Shown here piece after piece: positions 6,273 to 11,735 of a stretch of 15,062 nt of DNA (its first letter is position 1; every line of letters begins with the position of its first letter). This DNA comes from Spirochaetota bacterium (lineage in GTDB: Bacteria > Spirochaetota > JAGLSM01 > JAKPMW01), in contig JAKPMW010000405.1 of the NCBI GenBank assembly GCA_029548715.1, positions 1-15,062 of the forward strand, written 5' to 3'. The notes under the pieces are model-generated. The model saw nothing but the letters and a program-made list of their open reading frames with translations. It searched no databases and was not told the DNA's origin. Both the position numbers and the translations under genes were made by a program.

Positions 6273-7826
6273 TCAGTTGCTGGTGCGGGAGTCCTGCGGC
6301 AAAAACGGTACCATGATCTCCAAATCTTCCGCATGACTGTTGATGTGCCACTCGATGGTACAGATCGAGGTGAGAAAATCCCTGTCGTGGCTGACGACCA
6401 GGAGGGCGCCGGCATAGTCCTGCAGTGCCGCACTCATGCAGCGGACGGAGAGCAGGTCCATGTGATTGGTTGGCTCATCGAGGACCAGCAGGGATGCCTT
6501 GTGCGCAAAGGCCATGGCCAGCATGATCTTGCGCAGTTCGCCGGGTGAGCAGGCTGGCTGGCCGGACTGGCTTGCTGTGCTCATGCGCCTGAGAGATTTT
6601 GGATCCGAGCCGAGACGGGCTACAAACGACCAGACCAGGCCCGCCTCGCTGTCAGGGAGGTGGGCAAGGCGGGCGAGGGCTGTGGAGGCAGTCTCATGAT
6701 CGATTTCCTGCGGGATGTGGGCCAGATCCGGCGCAGGGCCGATTTCTTCGACAATCCTGTTGAGGAGCGTGGTTTTTCCGCAGCCGTTATCGCCGGTCAG
6801 CATGATTCGTGATGCGCGTGCAATATCCAGCGCTGGAAGGATCAGGGACCGGCCATCGCCAAGAGGGAGGGTGCCGGCCGACCGGCGCAGCCAGAAGGGT
6901 TTGTCCGCGGGACTCCCCCAGGCAGAGACGCCCTCCTTGCCCATGCCGTGTTCCGGCAGGGCGGCGAGTTCTCCCTCGAGCTGGCTGATGCGCGACGCAA
7001 GACGCATCATGGCTGCTGCATCCTGGCGGTCCTTTGCCGTCAGGCGGGCCCTGTCGGCTTTTTCCCGGGCATCGTGGTCCCCGGGGGCCAGTCCACGCTT
7101 GGAGAGGCGCTTGTGTGACTGGTCAACCTTGTGGCGCTTGTCATCATGGGTGCTGGATAATCTGCTGATGGTACTCCTGATGTTTCCTGCCAGGTCGGCG
7201 GCATGCTGGCGTGACCGGTCCCGTTCGTTTAGGGCAGCGGAGACGGGGCAGGCGTAGCGTGTCAGGCTTCCCCCTTCCATGATCAGGGTAGAACAGGTGA
7301 GCGCATCCAGCAGGGCCCGGTCGTGGCTGATCAGGATGCCGATTCCCTTCCATTGGGAGAGTCCGCGGATCAAGAGATCCCTCGCGGGTGCGTCAAGGTG
7401 GTTGCCGGGTTCGTCGAGGACAAGCACGTCCGGCTCTGCGGCCAGGGCCAGCGCGATCTGGGCCCGCTTTTTTTCGCCGCCCGAGAGGGTTTCCCAGCGC
7501 CAGGGCCAGTCATGACCGATGGCAAGGCGGGAGAGATGTGACTGAACGGTCCTGTCCGGATCACAGAGGAGGTCCGCCAACTGAGGGGGCACGACCTCCG
7601 GGATCTGCTCAAGGTAGAGCGTGCTGCCGGGCCGATGAATCCGGCCGCTTTTCGGGGGCAGCAGGCCGGCGATGCAGAGGGCCAGGGTTGTCTTGCCGGA
7701 TCCATTGGCGCCCACAAGACCATGCCAGCCCTTTCCCAGACCAAAACTGATATCTGAAAAGACGGGGCCTGGTGCCGACTCGTATTGAAATGAGAGTGAT
7801 TGTACGGAAAGAATGGACTCGCCCAT
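6273..7826 (-). CDS. ABC-F family ATPase, no membrane domain
   Basis: A 517-residue soluble protein with two ABC cassettes, the ABC-F layout of ribosome-associated translation factors and antibiotic-protection proteins. Cassette 1: Walker A GANGSGKT (39-46), signature LSGGE (114-118), Walker B VLVLDEP (134-140), switch His168. Cassette 2: GDNGCGKT (345-352), signature-like CSPGE (426-430), LLVLDEP (446-452), His480. A highly charged linker at ~200-300 (KRLSKRGLAPGDHDA near 239-253) is typical of one ABC-F subgroup. The first Walker B reads DEPGNHLD where the usual form is DEPTNHLD. The start at 7826 has GGAGG 5 bases upstream; the longer frame to 7871 lacks this. The last ~14 residues are encoded by a repeat copy (see findings). 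Whether it is housekeeping or protects against an antibiotic cannot be decided. Confidence 0.93.
   Translation of the reverse strand: MGESILSVQSLSFQYESAPGPVFSDISFGLGKGWHGLVGANGSGKTTLALCIAGLLPPKSGRIHRPGSTLYLEQIPEVVPPQLADLLCDPDRTVQSHLSRLAIGHDWPWRWETLSGGEKKRAQIALALAAEPDVLVLDEPGNHLDAPARDLLIRGLSQWKGIGILISHDRALLDALTCSTLIMEGGSLTRYACPVSAALNERDRSRQHAADLAGNIRSTISRLSSTHDDKRHKVDQSHKRLSKRGLAPGDHDAREKADRARLTAKDRQDAAAMMRLASRISQLEGELAALPEHGMGKEGVSAWGSPADKPFWLRRSAGTLPLGDGRSLILPALDIARASRIMLTGDNGCGKTTLLNRIVEEIGPAPDLAHIPQEIDHETASTALARLAHLPDSEAGLVWSFVARLGSDPKSLRRMSTASQSGQPACSPGELRKIMLAMAFAHKASLLVLDEPTNHMDLLSVRCMSAALQDYAGALLVVSHDRDFLTSICTIEWHINSHAEDLEIMVPFLPQDSRTSN
6298..6321 (+). repeat. Partial repeat copy inside the ABC-F 3' end
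   Basis: The segment CAAAAACGGTACCATGATC matches the right half of the long copies. It is coding on the minus strand, where it encodes the IMVPFLP part of the ABC-F C-terminal tail. Confidence 0.65.
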
Positions 7827-7897
7827 GGCGGCCTCCCTGATTGACTGCAGGAAAGGGCACGCCGGACACATTCACCGAAAGGTCATCAGCATGCCTG

Positions 7898-7915
7898 TCA
7901 GCGATGGATGCGCAT
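7898..7915 (-). other. Possible 5-codon leader ORF before ABC-F gene
   Basis: In the leader of the ABC-F transcript the minus strand carries ATG-CGC-ATC-CAT-CGC-TGA (MRIHR) with AAGGAG about 11 bases upstream. An in-frame GTG four codons earlier abuts the AAGGAG. Some ABC-F resistance genes are controlled by leader-peptide attenuation, which makes it worth listing; such short frames also arise often by chance. Confidence 0.2.
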
Positions 7916-7941
7916 TGGACGGTTCACTCCTTGAAGAGACT

Positions 7942-7950
7942 ATTGTACCA
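7942..7950 (-). promoter_or_regulatory. Extended -10 promoter candidate for ABC-F gene
   Basis: The minus strand reads TGGTACAAT (plus 7950-7942): a TACAAT box matching 5 of 6 with the TGn extension. The -35 region 17 bases upstream is poor, as is usual for extended -10 promoters. It would give a leader of roughly 110 bases before the ATG at 7826. Confidence 0.4.
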
Positions 7951-8004
7951 AGATATATGGAAGCTGTGGCGCAGGCAAGTGGTACAGAATGCATGAAATG
8001 CCGC

Positions 8005-8042
8005 CGGAGGGACGGCCAGCTTGCGCTGGTCTCATCCCTCCG
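8005..8042. terminator. Long stem-loop after BI-1 gene, terminator candidate
   Basis: CGGAGGGA (8005-8012) pairs with TCCCTCCG (8035-8042), an 8-bp outer stem. Inside it CCAGC (8016-8020) pairs with GCTGG (8025-8029) around TTGC, separated by an asymmetric internal loop. It lies about 45 bases beyond the stop of the leftward BI-1 gene. No T-run follows on either strand, so intrinsic termination is unproven; protection of the 3' end is an alternative. Confidence 0.5.
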
Positions 8043-8047
8043 TGTAC

Positions 8048-8066
8048 GTGTGACATCCTGTCACAC
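8048..8066. repeat. Perfect 8-bp inverted repeat with TCC spacer
   Basis: GTGTGACA-TCC-TGTCACAC, an exact palindrome around three bases, 22 bases beyond the BI-1 stop codon on the minus strand. It shares the nonamer ACATCCTGT with the neighbouring palindrome at 8075-8089 and with the one at 10104-10114. Confidence 0.7.
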
Positions 8067-8074
8067 TTCGGCGC

Positions 8075-8089
8075 GATACATCCTGTATC
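8075..8089. repeat. Perfect 6-bp inverted repeat overlapping BI-1 stop codon
   Basis: GATACA-TCC-TGTATC; its right edge overlaps the TGA of the leftward gene ending at 8088. It has the same ACATCCTGT core as the palindrome 25 bases away. Confidence 0.65.
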
Positions 8090-8792
8090 AGTCCCGGTTC
8101 ATGCTGATGATGAACTGCAGGACGTACCAGAAAAGGAGGGCGATGGAAGCGAAGATCTCGAGGGCTGCGCCGACATGCGCGTCTTCGGGGTAGTGATGCA
8201 AAACCTTGGACGTGTCGTAAAGGATGGCGCCCGAAGCCAGCAGGATCATTCCGCCGGAAAAGGCCAGACCAAGATTGAAGCCGAAGACGGATCCGGCGAT
8301 GATCAGGCCGAGGGCAACAAACCCGCCCACCATCAGGCCGGTCCTGAGGAAGGAAAAGTCCTTGCGTGTAAATAGGACGACCGCGGTCAGGCCGGTGAAG
8401 AGAAAGCCGGTGACAACCAGGGCCTGTTTGAGGAGTGTGCCTTCAGGCGCGGCAATCAGTGCCAGGGTTATGAGGGGGAGAAAGATGATGGCCTGCGCGA
8501 CTACGTACAGGGCCAGTCCCAGGTACTGCATGCCTTGTGAGCGGACATTTGCGGCAAGCGAACGGGCCAGCCAGCCAATCAGCATAAAGGCAGCCAAAAC
8601 TCCCAGCCAGGCGTACTGGCTTGACGAGACAAGCTCAAGGATCTTCTGGTGAATCGGCGAACCCCAAAGCAGGACCTCGGCCAGGACAAAGAGGCCAACG
8701 GCCAGGGCGACATGCAGGTAGGTTTTGCGGATGAAAGCAGCCCGTGACTCGGGCAGGGCTTGTGATACAGAACCGGACTCCATCAATGACAT
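8088..8792 (-). CDS. Bax inhibitor-1 (TMBIM/YccA-like) membrane protein
   Basis: A 234-residue inner-membrane protein with about seven hydrophobic segments after a short cytoplasmic N-terminus (residues 1-25). The C-terminal signature is characteristic of the family: GAILYDTSKVLHHYPED followed by GAALEIFASIALLFWYVLQF, with the conserved Asp in the YDTS segment and an acidic/His pair. Family members include pH-sensitive calcium-leak channels and the bacterial YccA/YbhL proteins, YccA being a modulator of the FtsH protease. Which role applies here is unknown. GGAGG lies 5 bases before the ATG at 8792. It is probably monocistronic: the divergent gene at 9088 is on the other side and three stem-loops follow its stop codon. 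Confidence 0.92.
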   Translation of the reverse strand: MSLMESGSVSQALPESRAAFIRKTYLHVALAVGLFVLAEVLLWGSPIHQKILELVSSSQYAWLGVLAAFMLIGWLARSLAANVRSQGMQYLGLALYVVAQAIIFLPLITLALIAAPEGTLLKQALVVTGFLFTGLTAVVLFTRKDFSFLRTGLMVGGFVALGLIIAGSVFGFNLGLAFSGGMILLASGAILYDTSKVLHHYPEDAHVGAALEIFASIALLFWYVLQFIISMNRD

Positions 8793-8820
8793 AACATCCT
8801 CCGAATGTGTGTATGGGCAC

Positions 8821-8853
8821 TCTGGCGTGCAATCACAATACAGGCATGCCAGA
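8821..8853. promoter_or_regulatory. Stem-loop in divergent promoter region
   Basis: TCTGGCGTGC (8821-8830) pairs with GCATGCCAGA (8844-8853), ten pairs with one G-T wobble and a 13-base loop. It lies 28 bases upstream of the BI-1 start, where a promoter would be expected; a weak minus-strand TTGTGA/CATACA pair at 17-base spacing overlaps it (about 8813-8841). It may be an operator-like inverted repeat. GGGCAC/GTGCCC near 8863-8882 forms a second, smaller one. The remainder to 9087 shows nothing distinctive. Confidence 0.35.
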
Positions 8854-9087
8854 TGGTGTACGGGGCACTCGGCACGGGTGCCCTCATGCCCGGAGTCTAC
8901 CCCCGGTTTGGCGGGCTGTCAATCGCGAAAAATGCAACGCGTGCGCACTGTGAGCGATAGACTGAACGATCGCCTCCGTTCCAGAGTATCTGTAGTTTCA
9001 GGTCAGGGTTGCTGCATCCGCCTGAGAATGGAAGTTTCGCCGCGGTGTAGCCTGATCTGTTGCACGACACATACCTGGAGGAATCGA

Positions 9088-9645
9088 ATGGTCAATCTCG
9101 ATATTGGACGGATTCTGCTTGAAATACTGGCCTCACTTGTGATTCAGTGCACCCCGCTGGACGGATACCCTGGGGGAATCTGGACCTGGGGTGATGGAAA
9201 TGCGTGCTGGTACACGATCAGCGTTGAAAAGACCGGAGACAGCGGGATGGAGCTTGACTTCGTCAGGTATGAAGGGGAAGTGCGCGTGGATACCTCCTTG
9301 TCCCTTGCCTTCCGGCGAGGAGAAAGCGGAACATGGACCGTTGTCGGATTCAAGCGTAATGGGGACAGTCAGTGGAAGCCGGTTCCTGATCCGTTTCAGG
9401 TGTTTGCAGAAGGTGTTGTACCCGGTACAGTGTACATGAATCCCTGGGAGACCCGGGCTGCTACCATGAGGGCCTGGAAAAAGGATGTTCTCCAGGACGG
9501 AGTGGTATATAGCTATCGCCAGGGGACGGCAGTCGTTTCTGTTGCGCTTGTCAAAGGCCAGATCGCAAAACTCTCCCTTTCGCCGACCAGGAAGGTAATG
9601 GATCAGGCCGAGCACGTCCTGACGCGGGAGGGCGGTGAACAATGA
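9088..9645 (+). CDS. Small envelope protein with GxWTW motif, unknown function
   Basis: No confident family. The start at 9088 is chosen because GGAGG lies 6 bases upstream; the same frame is open back to 8725 but without a ribosome site. The 185-residue product begins with a hydrophobic stretch (residues 7-20, LVIQC ending at Cys21) that resembles a lipoprotein signal, although it lacks basic N-terminal residues and has Gln before the Cys, so lipidation is uncertain. GIWTW follows at 30-34, close to the GxW signature at the start of lipocalin-type barrels, then alternating strands (LDFVRYEGEV, WTVVGFKRNG, VVSVALVKGQIAKLSLS). The stop codon overlaps the next start as ATGA, indicating translational coupling with the GVWTW lipoprotein. 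Confidence 0.7.
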   Translation: MVNLDIGRILLEILASLVIQCTPLDGYPGGIWTWGDGNACWYTISVEKTGDSGMELDFVRYEGEVRVDTSLSLAFRRGESGTWTVVGFKRNGDSQWKPVPDPFQVFAEGVVPGTVYMNPWETRAATMRAWKKDVLQDGVVYSYRQGTAVVSVALVKGQIAKLSLSPTRKVMDQAEHVLTREGGEQ

Positions 9646-10103
9646 TGCTGCGCCAGACAGGGCTGCCGGTTTTGGGGCTGTTGTTCATGATTCTTGCCAG
9701 TGTCGGGTCGTGCAGCCCCCCCGTCCGGACGACAGTTGCGGGTGATGCCGGTGGGCGGGTTGTGAGTGCGGGTGAGCGCTGGCTGGTCGGGGTCTGGACC
9801 TGGGCGGAAGATTCACCCGGTGCTGCCCGCAGGTCTGTCGAGGCTGTCAGATACAAAGATGATGGCACACATACAAGGGGCACGCTTCGGGCGGGCCGGT
9901 ATGTGGAGCAGCCCCATTTCGGATCGACACCGGGTTTTGTCAGCCGCTGGGAGTTAAAGGGAAACAGTCTCTACCTGTATCTTGACGGTGCCGAGGAGAC
10001 GGTCAGTATCATCCGGGATGGAGAGGACGTGTTTCGGAGCGAGTTTTTTGATGGCACCACGAAATACGTCTTCTGGTATGTCAGGCAAAGCGGAATCAGA
10101 TAG
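9642..10103 (+). CDS. Small lipoprotein with lipocalin-like GVWTW motif
   Basis: A 153-residue lipoprotein. Arg4, a hydrophobic core at 8-22 and SVGSC give lipidated Cys24. After a short linker, GVWTW (50-54) opens a beta-rich domain: VRYKDDGTHTRG, SRWELKGNSLYLYLDG, EDVFRSEFFDGTTKYVFWYV. This pattern, GxW followed by repeated strands with a W-x-x-x-G-N/D-x-L-x-L step, is typical of lipocalin-like small lipoproteins, but the exact family cannot be assigned. The start overlaps the previous stop codon (ATGA at 9642-9645); a second ATG at 9645 is an equally possible start. The shared WTW motif with the upstream gene suggests duplicated or cooperating envelope proteins. A palindrome and hairpin follow its stop immediately. 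Confidence 0.75.
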   Translation: MMLRQTGLPVLGLLFMILASVGSCSPPVRTTVAGDAGGRVVSAGERWLVGVWTWAEDSPGAARRSVEAVRYKDDGTHTRGTLRAGRYVEQPHFGSTPGFVSRWELKGNSLYLYLDGAEETVSIIRDGEDVFRSEFFDGTTKYVFWYVRQSGIR

Positions 10104-10139
10104 GACATCCTGTCATCCCTGCGGCCATGTCCCGCAGGG
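10104..10139 (+). terminator. Palindrome plus hairpin after lipoprotein stop codon
   Basis: Directly after the TAG stop comes GACATCCTGTC (10104-10114), an inverted repeat with TCC centre, then CCCTGCGG (10117-10124) pairing perfectly with CCGCAGGG (10132-10139) around a 7-base loop. There is no T-run, so it is a terminator or mRNA-end structure by position only. Confidence 0.45.
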
Positions 10140-10165
10140 GCCATGTCCCGCAGGGGCCATGTCCC
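10125..10165 (+). repeat. 16-bp tandem repeat, about 2.5 copies
   Basis: CCATGTCCCGCAGGGG occurs at 10125-10140 and 10141-10156, followed by nine matching bases (10157-10165). The repeat contains the loop and right arm of the preceding hairpin, so the left arm (10117-10124) can pair with either copy. It lies upstream of the chosen start of the next gene, in its leader. Confidence 0.85.
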
Positions 10166-10225
10166 TTGAGAGACTCTTCGTCAGCGTATCCTCTGACGGC
10201 ATGGTGGGGCTATTTTTTTACGGTC

Positions 10226-11479
10226 ATGGCACTGCACACTCGAAACCTCCTCTCCTGCGGCCTTCCGGTCTGGCTTGCGTTCTCCCTGATTCTCTGGGGG
10301 GCAGGCTGTGCTCCGGCGGTTCGTCCCTTCGATGCACGCCCTTCCGTTGCATCGTTTGTACGCATGCTTTCCAACGAAGCCACGGGCGAAGGCCGGACGG
10401 CGCTGGCCAGGTCATGGATGGATGGAATCAGCAGGATTCCCTGGCCGCCCTATGAGGACGGGCATGTTCATTTTTTTCTCTGGGATGAAGACCATCAGCG
10501 CCGGACCTTGCCCGGGCTGGCGGTAGCCGCACATGCATGGCTTCCCCGGGCCGCTCCCTTTGTGCGCCTTGGGGGAACCCCGCTGCTCTACGCCCGGCTT
10601 GAAGCGGATCCTCTGGCTGACTTTGTGTACTGGATTTCGGATGGGGGGGGCTGGTACAGGGATCCGCATAATCCCCTGACTGCACCGGATCCCCTGCAGC
10701 AGCGTGCCTCAAGGGTGGATCTGGCAGGACGGGGTCGCCCGGCCTGGGCATCCCGGCCGCCCTTTATGCCCCGGGGGCGACTCGAAAGGACGGCATTGGG
10801 TGGTTCCTGGTTTGTTCGCCGTCCGGTCTGGCTGTATCACTCTCCTGCGAGTGCATCCAACAGGCTGGGTTGGGCCCAGGGAGAGATGAGCCGGCCAGAC
10901 AGGGTGGACGGGGTGCTTGTTGTCGGGATCACACCGGATCCGGCTGACCATGTGCTGCTTGCCAATTGTCTGGACAGGGCGTTTTTCGGGAGCAGTGCCC
11001 GGATGGCTGTGGTCTGTCTTGAGACAACGCAGGCTGATGCGCCGGTGGGTGGATGGGGCTTTGCCGAGATTGCCAGCAGGGAAGCTGTCAGACTGGTCGT
11101 TTCTTCGGGAGGAACCAACTCGGGCCTGTGCATCGGCGTGGCAGCCACGGGGATGGATGCAGCCCACCTCCTGCACGCGATGTTGCGCAATGGTCCCATG
11201 GCGCAGCGGGTCTGGTGTGTGGCCCCCCGGACGGAGCGGCACGGTGCCATGCTTGAATATGCACTTCGCCAGCCCCTTCCCGAATTCCCGGGAGTGAGAC
11301 TTCATCTGGCAGGACTGGATGGCGGAGGGGATTTTTGGGTGCGCTTGCGTGACGGGATACGTGGCCGCGGCGCCCGCATTGAGTCCGAAAATCCCGCCCT
11401 GGCAGGCCTCGCCTCCGGGCAGCCTGATGTGCGGCGGACAGCACTGTATTCGATAGTACGGGACTGGCTGGGGGAGTGA
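10226..11479 (+). CDS. Enterochelin-esterase-like lipoprotein, probably catalytically inactive
   Basis: A 417-residue protein. ATG 10226 is chosen because it directly yields a signal peptide (Arg6, hydrophobic 13-24, Cys28 after WGAG); an in-frame ATG at 10127 would add 33 residues encoded partly by the tandem repeat. No strong ribosome site precedes either start. Residues ~75-150 resemble the N-terminal beta-sandwich of enterochelin/Fes-type esterases (HVHFFLWDEDH, FVRLGGTPLLYARLEADP, FVYWISDGGGWYRDPHNPL). Residues ~190-417 follow the esterase-D alpha/beta-hydrolase layout, but the expected nucleophile elbow GxSxG reads VAATG (305-309), with Ala307 where Ser should be, and the C-terminal GGH-x-x-x-W region has no His. 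It is therefore either a pseudoenzyme with a binding role or a distant relative that I have misaligned. The frame is intact over the whole length. Confidence 0.6.
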   Translation: MALHTRNLLSCGLPVWLAFSLILWGAGCAPAVRPFDARPSVASFVRMLSNEATGEGRTALARSWMDGISRIPWPPYEDGHVHFFLWDEDHQRRTLPGLAVAAHAWLPRAAPFVRLGGTPLLYARLEADPLADFVYWISDGGGWYRDPHNPLTAPDPLQQRASRVDLAGRGRPAWASRPPFMPRGRLERTALGGSWFVRRPVWLYHSPASASNRLGWAQGEMSRPDRVDGVLVVGITPDPADHVLLANCLDRAFFGSSARMAVVCLETTQADAPVGGWGFAEIASREAVRLVVSSGGTNSGLCIGVAATGMDAAHLLHAMLRNGPMAQRVWCVAPRTERHGAMLEYALRQPLPEFPGVRLHLAGLDGGGDFWVRLRDGIRGRGARIESENPALAGLASGQPDVRRTALYSIVRDWLGE

Positions 11480-11603
11480 TGGCAGTTGCGGAATGCGCCG
11501 CAGGCTGCACTTCCTTCGGGCCACCTCAAGTCCGTTTTGCATGCCTGCGCCGCGGATCGCGCCTCCCCCTCGTGCTGCATGCCTGCCCTGTTCAGCCGTC
11601 GTC

Positions 11604-11633
11604 CCCAACCGTGCCCCCAAGGACACGGTTGGG
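11604..11633. terminator. Hairpin between convergent genes
   Basis: CCCAACCGTG (11604-11613) pairs perfectly with CACGGTTGGG (11624-11633) around a 10-base loop, in the 256-base gap between converging genes. Neither strand has a T-run. An 11-bp direct repeat, TGCATGCCTGC, occurs at 11538-11548 and 11576-11586 in the same gap. Nothing else is evident between 11480 and 11735. Confidence 0.5.
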
Positions 11634-11735
11634 AGGGCCGGGAACGTGACTGCGGAGAGGGCCTGTGCACACTGTGCCGATAGCGGAGACGGATTGGCGC
11701 TCCGTGTTCAGGCTTGCGCGGTGAATCCGCGAAGA

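Larger units (their letters stand above)
5999..6321. repeat. Cluster of related ACCATGAT-core repeats
   Basis: Most of the gene-poor stretch 5870-6272 is filled by this cluster. It has two long near-identical direct copies (6027-6079 and 6217-6269) and two shorter partial copies (about 6133-6162 and 6298-6321), all containing an A-rich run, then a G/C/T-rich step and ACCATG. The ACCATG cores start at 6068, 6151, 6258 and 6310. GC-rich CCGGGCCGG blocks precede both long copies (about 6002-6016 and 6185-6200). No transposase gene lies in the window. Dispersed repeats of this kind often belong to REP/RAYT-type or other miniature families; that identity is inferred, not shown. Upstream, 5925-5998 shows nothing clear. 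Confidence 0.7.

Noticed and set aside
5999..6321. CRISPR array or small protein genes with MVPFF peptides
   Set aside because: The copies are irregularly spaced and too few for CRISPR, and the short frames through them lack ribosome sites; they are translations of the repeat.
8725..9087. N-terminal extension of the 9088 gene
   Set aside because: The open frame continues upstream through the divergent promoter region and into the BI-1 gene, but only ATG 9088 has GGAGG and a hydrophobic N-terminus.
11538..11586. 11-bp direct repeat TGCATGCCTGC as a possible attachment site
   Set aside because: It is short, with no integrase, tRNA or mobile gene nearby; it is only noted with the intergenic hairpin.
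10709..11626. 305-codon open frame on the minus strand
   Set aside because: It lies opposite the esterase-like lipoprotein and has low-complexity Pro/Arg/His-rich translation with no motif.
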